Assembly: GCA_025617745.1 (NCBI GenBank)
Contig: CM046864.1
Location: forward strand, 29,445,162 to 29,509,161
Reading direction: 5' to 3'
DNA from: Heliocidaris erythrogramma
Taxonomy: Eukaryota; Echinodermata; Echinoidea; Camarodonta; Echinometridae
Length of the DNA: 64,000 nt
The position numbers were made by a program, and so were the translations under genes. Positions 1 to 12,833 of the stretch are shown piece after piece. The notes under the pieces are model-generated. The model searched no databases. It saw nothing but the letters and a program-made list of their open reading frames with translations, and had not been told where the DNA came from. Within the stretch, counting starts at the first letter, position 1; each line of letters begins with the position of its first letter.

Positions 1-29
1 ATAAATCAAAAAGTGAAAAATAGATGGTA

Positions 30-195
30 ACTACCTAAGGACCCGGGTTCGAATCCAAGTGGATGTGAAACAGTGAAAGTGTCCTTTGGTAAGGCATTAA
101 TCCTCATTACCAAGTCTCTCTGAGAGGACTGTTGGTCTCCTGGTTGCTTACTTCCAAGTGTACACATAATTTCTTAGCAGTCAGATAAAATAAAC
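30..195 (+). repeat. tRNA-derived SINE fragment
   Basis: Contains a B-box-like GGGTTCGAATCC followed by the kind of tail (GTGTCCTTTGGTAAGGCATT..) common to tRNA-related SINEs of marine deuterostomes. The 5' part is missing. Family recognition is from memory. Confidence 0.55.
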
Positions 196-1004
196 CATCA
201 AACCTTTTTTCAAACCTCTTCATTACAGCAATATTGACACACCGGAAGGATTGTTAAACACACCAGGATGCACTACCACACGTGTAACAAATCTTTTCAC
301 TGATGGAAACGACACTGCAACATATTCTCTACCTCCATGGGGCTTTGAAGATTACAAGTATCCGATCCTTACGGACGCAGCAATCTGTAAATATCTTTGT
401 CATTGATGCGTGACATTGCAACAACCTTGACATGCCTGTGAAGATTATGCAATGCTTACGAGTGCAGTACTATACATTCGCTATTCTGTCATCAATGGAC
501 GTTCTACACTTGTTTTTCTACCTACATGCGGCTAGATTGGAAGATTATCCAATCCACATGGATGCAGTACTTTATCTTGACATTGCACCATACATAACTG
601 TTACACACTCATTTCATTGCATTCAAGTACATGTATCATACCCCTAAATATTGCAATTACTAAAACTATTAAAATTGTAAATATTCAGATTACAACAAAA
701 ACTACAAGCTGTACTATGAAATCAAGTTAAAAATCAATACAAACTTGCATGGCATTAGTAGACAAACCATGTGAGAACAGAATGACATCCATTGGTCATT
801 AAATATACATATGAATCCATTCACATCAAGCTCAATATTTCTGCTTCTTTTTTGTGGCCAAGTCAAAGAAGAATGATGATTAATTGAACCACCATATCGC
901 CAGTTTTCAACCAAAACGGTGATGCCTGCATTCAACATGTATAATATTCTGGATTCATATGGTGCTTAATACATCTACGATGTACATATATGTATGATTA
1001 CCTG
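195..1004. other. intergenic, nothing recognised
   Basis: AT-rich sequence downstream of GNPTAB. Only short open frames without recognisable similarity. Confidence 0.5.
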
Positions 1005-1200
1005 GTCATCAGATTCATGGCTTGCCCCCACACAATGTATGCGCCTTCTCCACTCCCTGGGGAGCATTCCAGCCAGGCGCCTTGTGCGGACGCTCACAAT
1101 GCTGATCAAACCACAATCAATTTTGCATCCTACCGGGAACCCATTTAACACCTGGGTGGAGAGGAGCAATGTATATAAAATGCCTTGCTCTAGGGCATAA
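1005..1200 (-). repeat. SINE tail fragment, reverse orientation
   Basis: On the minus strand it reads CTCTCCACCCAGGTGTTAAA then GGGTTCCCGGTAGGATG, the recurrent SINE tail motif of the same type as the element at 30-195. It continues into a CG-richer part with unknown affinity. Confidence 0.5.
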
Positions 1201-1804
1201 ATGTACCACTCTATTCAAGTCTCTTAGTATACTATGTTTATGTTTTCTCTACATGCACAGCTAGAAAGTACAAAAGGGGGTCATCTTTAAAAAACAAAAA
1301 CAAAACAAAAAACAAAACAAAAAACAAAACAAAAAAGAAAAACAGTAATCAATTATGTCTGCTACAATTCTTAAAATTTGCAGGCAGCCGTGATCTGAGT
1401 TAGTTGTACAAATATAGAATACAAACGTCAGTCCAAGAATACATTTGGTCTCAAAGAAAACAACTGTATTCATCAGATCTCATAAAGAATTTTCAATGTT
1501 ACGCTGTACATCAACATGTCATGAAATTCAGTCATAACGATGCATCTCGGGAATCACTTTGTTATTGGGTTCTTTGACATATGCTCCATGGATAAATGAT
1601 TTGCTCTGCGATCAATTCCTAAAACTAAACAAATTCCCAGCTTCTACCTTGGACCCAAAACTCTACCTTACCGTTCTTCTAACCCTAAACTTAATATAAA
1701 AACCCAATCACCACAAATAACGCTAACCCTACACCATCGTTGAAACAGAGCCGAGAGCATATGTCGAATAAACTGTCATTCAGCAAAAAAGTATGCACGT
1801 GTGA
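1201..1804. other. intergenic, nothing recognised beyond an A-rich tract
   Basis: AAAAACAAAAC repeats at about 1288-1345; otherwise plain AT-rich sequence. Confidence 0.5.
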
Positions 1805-1997
1805 TACAGTCCAACCTGCTTCAGTGAACCGCCTGTTTGGAAAGACCACCTGTCTATAAAGACCACAATTTTAAGTGTTTCACATTGAAACATGTATTAA
1901 AGAAATCTGTACTATTGTAAAAAAAAAAAAACACCTGCTTATAAAGACCACTTTTCTAGTGTCCCTCAAGTGGTTTTTATGTACAAGTTTAACTGTA
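1805..1997. mobile_element. foldback element, TACAGT-AACCTG family (copy 1)
   Basis: Termini TACAGTCCAACCTG and its inverted counterpart AAGTTTAACTGTA enclose inverted ACCACCTGTCTATAAAGACC motifs. One of seven copies in the window; no coding capacity. Confidence 0.75.
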
Positions 1998-2203
1998 CAA
2001 TGTGCATGACAGCTCATATATTACGTATTAACCCTTCATGATACACACACATATATTGCTTCCTTCGTACATGTACAAGCAAAATAGTGATCAAGAGCTC
2101 GACGAAATCTTAAATACAAAATTTAAAAAGAACCGATGAGGATATCAATCGTTTTGGAACAGCAGCAGCATACAAAACATCATTTGCTTTTCACGAACAT
2201 AAA

Positions 2204-2368
2204 TACAGTCAAACCTGTCTTAGTGGCCACCTGTCTATAGTGGTCACTTATACTGCCTCCCTGTAGCAAGAAATATGTGCTTTAGAACCTGTCTATAAAG
2301 GCCACCTGTCTACAGTGGCCACTTTTTCTGTTTCCCTTGGGTGGCCTTAATAGACAGGTTTGACTGTA
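2204..2368. mobile_element. foldback element, TACAGT-AACCTG family (copy 2)
   Basis: TACAGTCAAACCTGTCTTAG at one end, inverted GACAGGTTTGACTGTA at the other; inner GTGGCCAC palindromes. GGCCAC subfamily. Confidence 0.8.
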
Positions 2369-4041
2369 TATGATTATCTAGCAGAAACAAAGCAATTTCA
2401 TCTCCAAAGTACACAGTATAACAACTCTGTTAACATGTTATGTACCACTAAATGATTTCCGGTGCAATATTCAGCCACGAAATAACCAATATACATGTAC
2501 AGGTTTTTTTTCAATAAATTATCAAGCCCATGATAGAGTTTCTATGAGAATCATAGAGTAAGAAAATATACATAATTATAATATATCAGAACAGAAGAAA
2601 ACTTGCAAGGCGAAAATGAGGAAAAATGCTTTGATTGTACATGTATCTTTAATATCTATTTTTCAAAATACTTTTATATACATGTATGCATCTTAAAAAA
2701 TATTTGGAATTTTCAAAGGCATATATATGTATGGAAAATAAAAGCACATTTACTTTTCTGTTTTATTTTTCTTCACTTTAACCCAATCAGGACCAAAGTC
2801 AACAACACTATTTACAAAGTGAATAGTATTTTAGTCTTGTGGTAACGAGAGGGTTAATGTGTATGTTAACTGCTAGATGGTTTTGGAGTGCTTTGAGTAT
2901 AAGCTAGCGGATCAGTGAGGAACTACATTTATCACATATTCCAAAATATGAAATATGTAAATGAATTAACTTCAGATCCAGGATTGTATGGGGAGGGGGG
3001 TTGTTTGAAAACCACAAGAGTCCAAAATATGCAGCGTAATATACATCAGCAGCACCTCTGGACATTTAATATTCGGGGAGGGTGGGGCAATTATTTCCTG
3101 TGTAGATCCGCCGATATTACATGTACATCTATTATGCTGGAAATAAACATCATTTTCACACCACAATGCCCGACTTTGAAAAATCGAATTACAAATTAGT
3201 GCAGAATTCGATTAAATACTGGCTTGAGCCACAATGCACAGTATGTAAATCGCGATTGTCTACTGGTTCAATTTCTGTACGTACCGGTACACAAAAAGTT
3301 TTGCTGAAATCGCTTGCTTACAAGACATAAGCTAAGCTTATAAGCTTACACCAAAGCAGATTGATAAGTATGATGCTGGCTATATCCTAGGCACTAATGT
3401 GGTATCATCTATAAATAGGAATACATTGCTAAAAAGTGTACACATACAAACTTGGTAGGCAAACTCTGCTGATTTACATGACTGTATCACAACGTGACAG
3501 GCAAATGGATACATGGGACTAAATAGTGAATATTTAGCTCAATAAGAAACTCTGCTGGGTGATGACAACAAGACGGGAGAGTAAACACTCAGGACTACAG
3601 ACAGGACATTAAACCTGAATGAAGTGAACGAGTGAGCCATCCGAGCCTCTGTATCGAAATAGTTTGTCGTTGCCAAAAACATTTTGCTTATTAGCAAATT
3701 TTGAAGGTTGATGACAAAATGACACAGGAATGTTCATATAGGACTACAAAGAGAACACTGATACAGAACCAGAGAACGCAAGCTGCCATCAAAGCGGAAA
3801 AGTTAGTGGCCACATGACACGGAGACATGGTGGAGAGAGGGAAGAGATCTACATAGAAACAGCCTGGGAGTGCATCAGAAAGGAAAACACAAAAAGATGA
3901 GAAAGAAAAGGAGAAAGAGAAAAATATTAAATTATCCACAGAAATGAGCATTAGCAAAACTTCCATCCACTCATACATGCTGTCACTAGCTGTTATTTCA
4001 AAGGCACGTGAAATTACAACCTCAAAACTATGTAAGATACG
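2369..4041. other. intergenic, nothing recognised
   Basis: Downstream flank of GNPTAB. Short open frames in several phases carry no recognisable domain; low-complexity translations only. Confidence 0.5.
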
Positions 4042-4047
4042 TTTATT
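4042..4047 (-). promoter_or_regulatory. candidate polyadenylation signal AATAAA
   Basis: AATAAA on the minus strand about 200 bases past the GNPTAB stop codon. It is the first canonical hexamer downstream; use is not demonstrated and the real 3' end could be further away. Confidence 0.35.
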
Positions 4048-4243
4048 CACCCTGACATATTAAATAAAAATGTTTTTACTGCAGCTTATCATGACTAAGT
4101 ACATCATTTGTGACTGCATTTACAGTATGTATTTTAAGGCATTTTTAAGTCCATGTTGTTGAAGAGTATAAGCATAAATCTGAACATGAGCAGTAAGAGA
4201 ATTTTTAATGCTAAAGATTAACTACACATTGGTGAGCCTACTG

Positions 4244-4324
4244 TTATACATGCTGTACCGTTTCCGCTACTCCGCTTCCCCTCCATCGACGCCTGCCGAA
4301 ACACCGCCTCTTCAATGCCAACAG
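4244..4324 (-). CDS. GNPTAB: GNPTAB exon 28: basic cytosolic tail and stop
   Basis: Residues 1937-1962 and TAA at 4246-4244. [16 protein letters not shown] matches vertebrate LIALKRKIFPRRRIHK; both end in a short tail with a final valine. Acceptor ATTCAG. Confidence 0.93.
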   Translation of the reverse strand: MLALKRRCFGRRRWRGSGVAETVQHV

Positions 4325-7300
4325 CTGAATGGTATGGAGAGAAAATAGGGTATTACAATACCAGATGATGTAACTTGACAATTTTCTCATCATCATCATC
4401 ATCATCATCATCACCGTTATTACCAACATCACCATCATCATCGACTTCATCCTTGAGATCAACATCACCTAATCATCATCACTATAAATGTCACTTTACT
4501 CTCCTGTTTTACTTTAAAGGGAAGGGTGATCGAGATCTGGGAAAGGTTAAAATTAATTTCTGAGCTTTCTCATTCATTTTATATCTGTTTGGAAGAACAT
4601 CATAGCAGAAATATCCCCTGAAAAGGAGTGCTCCTCAAATGCCCTCATATTCGAAATATGACGGGGAAATAGCTGAAGTGTTCGGGCCGAACTTTCATGC
4701 CACATGTGTGTGCAGTCCCATATACCCATTTCTGCGTGCACTGCATGTGCTTTTCAGTGAGATTGGGTCAATTTCCTATCATTTTGATGATTCCAAAACC
4801 TATCAGTATGCACCAAAACCTATCAGACATGATCAATCTTTCCCAATTGCTTCGAGACAGTTTTTTTCACAATTAATCGCATGACCAGAACTCAACTTTA
4901 TCTTTATGACTTTATATCATATTATAATCTTTCTTCCAATTATCTTCAAGATTGTGGCTACCATGCCTAAATAAATATTGCCAAGAAGAATCAACAGTGA
5001 AAGAATCAGACTGGTATACTTACATGACTTGAGCAAAAGGACACAGCACTAAACGTGATAAGAGCTCCTAGTGATAGATGAGTCCAGAACCGTAACCAGT
5101 CTCTGTATTTCCTCCTATAACACAAGAAAGGGAGATAACATATGGATAATATTCAAGGGGATGAGAGCTTCTGTACGCAGGGTGTCACAGTTCATAGACT
5201 CCACAGATTTTCCATTTAATGCATACTTTTTGCACAAAACTGATGGGACATCATCGAAATTAGGATCACTTGGAGCATGACCTATTAGAGATCAGAGAAT
5301 GTTTGGTGGGGGAGAAAATTTCTCAAAGTTGTCATTGTTGGTACGGTGAAACCTGTCTATAAAGACCACTCAAGGGAGACGAGAAAAGCGGTCTTTATGA
5401 GCAGGTGGTCTTTACGTACAGGTTCCTTTAATACATGTTTCAATAAAGAAACACTTCTCAAGGAACGAAAATTATGGTCTTTATAGACAGGTGGTCTTTC
5501 TATACAGGTGGTCTTTCTATACAGGTGGTCGCTGAAGCAGGTTTCACTGTATCTACTTTCATAATCAGAACTCATCTTGACCTTAAAATGTTGTGTAATG
5601 TATGAACTTACCATTCTCTAAGCTCATCTATGTGGAGGAACCTGTTTCGGTATTCCCGCGGCAGTTCAAACTGGGACGGGATAGGGAACAGAGACTCGTA
5701 GAAGTCTTGGAGAACCGCTTTCACCATATACGCATCAGAACTCTTGTGGTCAATATTGTCATTGAGGCAGACAAATTTCCTAAAAGATGGCAAGAAAAGT
5801 ATTTTGTGTTTAAGGGCATATTGAGTACGAAAAAATAACCTTAATCTTGTGTTCTTGTAATGAAACTGAAGTAAGCAGAACTTGTAACTCTAAATTGTAC
5901 ATAACATGCAGTAGACAGGCTTGTTTGGGCCAACAAAACTTGACCCAACTATTAAACAGAAACATGCTGTAAATCGAATTCACCGAATATATATAATCGT
6001 TTCTCAGTATCTGAATTCATCTTTGGATAGATTAACTAAAATTAAATTCCTATTCATCGCATTCCAACAACAGTACAACATAATAATCAATACGGCATAC
6101 AGAGCCAAAAGAGGCGAATTCCCCAAAATGAAGCTTGTGTTGGGAATGCCTGGGACAAATAAAATTAAGTTACTTAAAGATCACCATATGATTACTTATA
6201 TATGTTTCCCCTGCATATTCAAAATAAGGTAATTAAGGATAGGAAAGAGGACAAAGCATATGTGAATAGTAGAAAGGAGGTAGTGGTATATATCACTTTA
6301 AATCAGAGAGTATGTTACAGTGTACAGGTAGTTAAAAGAGAGGGTTGAGTTCTGAAGGAGGTAAAAAAAATAATTTGTGAGGTTTTTTTGTTCTTTTCTG
6401 TCAGTTTGGAAGAATATCACAGAAGAAATATTCCCTGAAAAGGATTACTCTTTTTCATGCCCTCATACTCGAAATATGACAAGAAACAGCTTAAATGCTT
6501 GGACCAAAAGTCCAAAACGTTTACGCCACATGTGTGTGCATTCCCGTATACCCATTTCTGTGTGCAGTGCATGAGGCTTTCAGCAAGATCAAGTCAATAT
6601 CTTCTTATTTTTGTGATTCCAAAACCTTGGAGTATGCACAAATTCTTGCATACTACATAACCAGCCTTTCCCCATTGCTTCCGGACAGTTTCTACAACAA
6701 TGTAATCACATAAGAGCTACAATTTATCTCTAATAATGATTACTTTGTGAAGTTTAGTTTATTGATGGAACAAGACCTACTACCTAAATCACAACTGTAG
6801 AGGGCGTGATCAACTTACTTTGGGTTTTTGCGAATATCGTCCAGTTGACCTATGACCTGTGACACGTTTGTTTGAATCATCTTGAAGGCTATCTCCTCCT
6901 CTCCCATGATTTCATATCTAAAACAAAATATTTGAGAAAACAGAAAAATAGTATTTTTTAAAAATTCACTGTTATACTCCGAAGACGTTGGAAAATGAGA
7001 AGCACCAGGTTATTCCATGAGTTTAGGGAAATATATGATAAAGTCCATGTAACTCTAAACATGAGACCTTCTATTAAACACAATATATTACAGGTAAATC
7101 ACTGGCTGCAGATTTTTCAATACAACTTTAGTTGCCAAAACCATCTGTTTCAGTGTGGATGATAGTTGCTGTCATACCAATTTCTTTTCTTTTACCAATG
7201 TTACATGAGCATCACATTTAAGTAACACTACACTGACTATTGGATCAAAAGTTTCTAAATAATTACCAGTTTTTCATACAAACTGGCATTTTACAAAAAC

Positions 7301-8436
7301 TTCTCTCCCTATCTATATTCTCCTCTGATGTACATAAGAATTTTCATTAGAAAAATTTTGCAATAGACAAAAAATTACAAGTTACAAAGATACAAGTTAC
7401 ATTACGAGTTACAAAGATTGGAAGAAGGAAAAGCTGATTAAATTTGCCCCTAAAAAATCCCTTAGGGAGAAATGAGTTGGTCTAGTGGTACTTTCAACGC
7501 TATAACCCTTATAAAAAAATACCATGGTAATACTACATATTTCATGGTACTACCACCATAATACCACGAAAACATGGTAAATCCGTGGTACACATCGTAT
7601 TGCCACAGTATTACTACGAAAAACATTTGTATATTCATAGTATTTGCATCGTGTACCATGACAAGTATGGTACATTCATAGTATTTTCATCTTGACAATG
7701 GGTAACGCGGTAAATTCATGGTACTTTCACAGTAATACCGTCCCAATTTACCGCGGTATTACCATGGTATTACCATGGTACTTTTTTGTAAGGGAAGGTC
7801 AGCTCTCGGTCTTCCCCAACAATCTGACCCTGATCTGACCCTGGTTCAAAACGTCTTTCAGATGGTGGCGTGAAAGGTCATTCACCAGGGGAGCATTTCA
7901 TCAAGCGTTTTGTCAGTGATTTTTACCGACAACTGTTATAAGCTACTAAAATCCTTGCATCAGATTGGCTGAAAGCACATTTGTCAGTAAAAATCACTGA
8001 CAAAACGCTTGATGAAACGCTCCCCAGATGTAAATAACATGATGTGATTGATACATGTCTGTAAAAACCCAATTACACACCTGTTCTGACAGGGTTCAAT
8101 GGGTCAAGGGGTCAAATAGTGGTACTCACTTGTACATTGTTTGACCTTTGACACTTCCTTGCATCTTGTCAATCAATGGAGGGCAGTGCATCAGGAGGTC
8201 CTTGGTGACTTGAGGCTGTAGCACATGAAATAATGAGAGAGAAAGAGAGAAAAAGAGAGAATGTGAGTGAGAAGGAGAAAGTAGGAGAGAGGAGAGAGGA
8301 GAGAGAAGGAAAGAAGGAGAGAGGAGAGATGAGAGAAAACGAAAGAAAGAGGAGAAAGTAAGAGAGAGTAGGGGAAATAGACAGAGAGGAGAAAATGAGA
8401 GGAGAGAAAATGAGAAAGAGAGAAGAGAGGAGAGAA

Positions 8437-8525
<89 letters not shown>

Positions 8526-11500
8526 GTGAGAGTAGAGAGAAGAATATAAAATGCCAGAGGAAAATTGAGGGAGGAGATAGAAAATGACAGAGAAAAGATG
8601 TGTGAATAGGTATATGTGACAATATGATCAATAAAACCACCCACAGTTATCATGGGATTGTATTTAACATGCATGAAAATACAGATACACAAGAGCACAG
8701 TCAAGAAAGAAAATACAATATAGGCATCCTGCCCACTTCTACCTAGTTTTACAAATAATTTGAAATATAATTGAAAAGTGGATTACACAGATAGCAAGAT
8801 TTTCTTTCACACAAGGCACAGGCTTGGAATGCCTGCAGCAAACTGCACCCACTTTGGCAATTTAATGTCTCACTATTTAAAGCCCGGCTCTAACAAGGGT
8901 CATACATGTATGCTGACGTTAGCACCGCATCAGTGAATTGTCGGGTCTTTTGCACGTCCAGAAAGAGTGATATCATTTACAAATGATTGTAAAATGAAAA
9001 GTGCATGTAATACTAATAGTATCTGGGGTATGGGTGCATTGCCTTCTCATGCTTGATAGGCACAGGTACTGACCCAATCGTAATGATGCCTCATGTGAGC
9101 CGGGTTTAAGTAACAAACTACAAGTATCTTTTTTTTAGAGCCTGTGTGGAAAGCTGTATGTAGCTGAAACCTGGAAGCTGAAAAAAGATCTACAGGATTG
9201 GCTTGGTAAATATCAGATTGGTGTCAAATTCCCCAAGATAATCCAAGATATTGTGTCTTTAATATAAAGCTTAAAATGGGTGATAAAACATAATACCAAA
9301 TGATAGGCTCACCATTTTCTCTTCATAGTACTTTTCTATTGCGCCCTCAGCTGGTGGGATGAGCTTAGTGGACACATTCTCCGCACAACGGATAATCATT
9401 CCTTCCAGAGTAGTCAAAGTCTTCAGATCTAGGGGTAGCTCGTACAGTCGCGTTGCCAATGTGCGGATCTCACGATCCGAAAGCACCCTGTATCAATAGA
9501 GGTTAGAAGGCAAAGGATGAGAATTACGAGATATACAGTCAAACCTGTCTATAGCGGCCACCAAAGGGAAACGGAAAAAGTGGCCGCTATAGACAGGTCG
9601 GCGGCCATTTTTAATTTTTGCACATACACGCAACATCACTTCTAGTATAGGCCTACATGTATCCATATATATCACTTAGGAAAACAAGCTATAGATCTAC
9701 AGATTTGACGTATATAACATGTCATGCCAAACTAATGTGCTTTGTTGTCAATAAATGAGAAAAACAATAGGCCTAGATATACGAGCAATCTCTGTAAAAT
9801 TAATTACGGTACCACTACCACGTACGTAGTCGCCCCGCGGTTGTTGCTGTTCTTGATTTTTATAGTCTAAAAACGATGTATAATCATGCTTTTGCTTCTT
9901 GTCAAAAATTACAATAATGAATTTTGAATAAAATCATGCAATCAATTTTCATTCAATAAATATTTGCCTTTTGAATGGTTTAAAAGAAGCTTTAACTGTT
10001 TTTGAGAACAGGCGATAGAAGGTGCTCGCTTGATTCGTCGAAAGTGCGAACGTCGACAATGCAATGGATCGCTGGCCTGGTGGACGAGTTTTCCTGCTGT
10101 TTTTCAGCAGGCAATTTCGTACATGAAATCGTTATTATTGATCCTTTAAAAAATAATAGCTGGGTAGTATTTTATTAATTTCACTTTCTAAAAAAAACAT
10201 CACTCTTTTATTATTTTTTTCGATAGCTATAACCCTTTAAATTTCTTTTGGATAAATCTTTTAAAAAATAAAAATTAATATTGAAGTGTACGAGCCTGTG
10301 CTATTTCGCAATGGCGATCGCTATCAATGCCGACCGTGATAGCTTTAGGAGAACAATACAGGTGCCCGAGATCGCAGCTGGATGGTGCGAAGATTACGTA
10401 AACGAACAATACTAGTGCTTAATTCTTACTAAAAAGACTTTTAATCTCTAATTAGTCGGCAATGTGGTAAAACTTTTAGATCTTCTTGGCCATTGTAGAA
10501 TCTATTCACGACGTTTGTGTGAGAGTGTGACTGAGCTAGGACTCGGTAAACACATCGCGGCTTTATTATGCCTAACTTTTTATGGCAAAAACTACTTTTT
10601 GTGCATGAAGCTACGGCTCGACTCGATATTGGTGGCCGCTATACGCGGTCAGATATTGACCGAGGGATACATTATGGGTGGCCGCTGGCCACGTTAGGCA
10701 GGTGACCGCTATATGCAGGGTCTACAACACAGTAATATCCTGCGGGGGATTTTTTGGTGGCCGCTATAGACAGGTGGCCGCTAAGCCAGGTTTGACTGTA
10801 CATGTAAGATATTACTAAGCTGCTGTGAATTTCCTTTTTTCTTTTTTAATATGACAGAAATGAGAGGGAGAAAAAAAAATATGACCTGGGATGTAAATTC
10901 ACGTATGTTAGACGTGTGTGTAACATGTAACTAACAGAGAGCCATGCATGCGCACTAATTGTACACACCCCAGTAAAACCCAGCTCTCACGACACGTTGG
11001 TTCACTAGCGTCGATCACTTCATCATCTGTAAACTTACCCTGAGCTATCTGTATCAAACTCATCAAAGACCTCCGTCACGTTGACGATCTTAGGCGTTCC
11101 CATGAGGTAGTAGAAGTAGGAGAAAGCATGCTGCATATCCAGAGAATGACGCAGACGATGAGAAGACGTGATGTCATACTCTAGCGCAAACCTTCAAAAA
11201 ATGAAATGGTTGCGTCATGACAATACATATATATGTATATGAGAGAATCAATATAAGTGTCCATAAGTAAGTACATGTACTACATTTTTATGATGATGGA
11301 AAAAACTTTAGAAGTCAACAAGTAAATTTGCCTACTTTATGCTCCATTGATACAAGAATGGCAGGCAAATGTAAATTTCAAATTTACATTTTACCTATTA
11401 AATAGATTTTCTTGAAAGAAAAATATTACCAAAGGAGGTTACGAGGACAATCAAGGATCTTTTGAGCATAGTGTTATAGGGAAAGTCTGCCTTTATTAAA

Positions 11501-12789
11501 ATAAACTAATTATCAGGGTGGACTTCCTCTTTGAGTTACATGTACTGTACACTCTTGACATGATGAGGACACATCTGGAGTTCTAGTATAACACTATCCC
11601 CTAATTACCGTAGCTCCACAAAAGGCCTTCACTTTACTCTGCCTGAAGGTCAGTCAACACTACATGTATATCCGTTAGTTACACAAATGACCTTGACAAA
11701 TTAAGTCTGAAGGTCATTTAACACTAGACACTCGTGAGCTACACATATGACCTTCACAAACTCCGTCTGAAGGTCAATTAACACTATCCACTCGTTGACT
11801 AAATCAATGACCTTGACTTACTCTGCTTGAAGGTCGCTCATGATGCCGACGTCCACCATGTGGGGCATGTGAGCGGGTACCTTCCTGGCCTGGTAACCAA
11901 ACTTCTTGTTGAAGAGCTTGTTGACATGCCTGAGGGAGTCCCCGAAGGTGTCCAGGAGACGGCGTTGGGTACCACTCTGCACAGAGTACTGCTGCATGGT
12001 GTCCTGTCGCTCCAAGAGCTGAGGTGAAATCAGAGATAACTTAACCCTTTAAATACTGCCATTACATTTTACGCAACAAAGAACATTGTTATGGTGCTCC
12101 GACATATGCTTCGTCAACAATTGCTCCAGGCTTTAGTTTGTCAAAGATGTAGCTTTAGGGTGAGGGTTAGGGTGGAAGTTTGGTTGAAGTTTAGAATTTG
12201 GTTAGTGCACAAAATGACTGTGGTGCAACTGTCGCTAGAGCATGAGTCGTACAACCCACAGACATGCGTGTTACAAGAAAAGTACAATGTATGAAATGGG
12301 TTAAAACTTCTAGACAACATGTTCGCACACACAGATATATTCAACAAATGGCATTAGACTGCTCCTTATGAGGTATTTCGTCTCTCCTGAAGCACAGAGT
12401 ATAAATATAACTGTTCAAATTTATGCAGATTTATGGATGCTTCTTGCCCAAGAGCCTAGTGAAGAACTCTTGCACTCCCACCTTTTCCAATTATTGCATC
12501 TCGTCTGTTGAGAGCCAGCAGGGCGTTAACACTGTACTAAAGTATACGATTTAACACCCTTCTGGCTCCAGACAATTTCAATAGTCAGAATGCACTTTGT
12601 ACACATTACCTATTGCTATAGGTACATGTAAAAGCAAGTGGCAAGCTTTAGGGTCATCACTAGTAAGAATTGTTGTGGAGGCATGAAAAAACATATACTG
12701 CAACATATACATATACATGTATGTACATTCAAACTTGTCTTAGTGGCCACCTGCCTACAGGGGCCATCTTAATTGTCTCCCTAATAGAA

Positions 12790-12833
<44 letters not shown>

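Noticed and set aside
3691-4050. 119-codon minus-strand ORF just downstream of GNPTAB
   Set aside because: Low-complexity Ser/Phe content, no similarity recognised; lies in the presumed 3' UTR and beyond.
4325-4468. Polymethionine N-terminus fused to the exon 28 tail
   Set aside because: Comes from the (ATC)n in intron 27; exon 28 starts at a good ATTCAG acceptor.
8126-8704. 192-codon minus-strand Ser/Leu-rich ORF
   Set aside because: Only its last part (8130-8215) is GNPTAB exon 24; the rest translates the intronic polypyrimidine tract.
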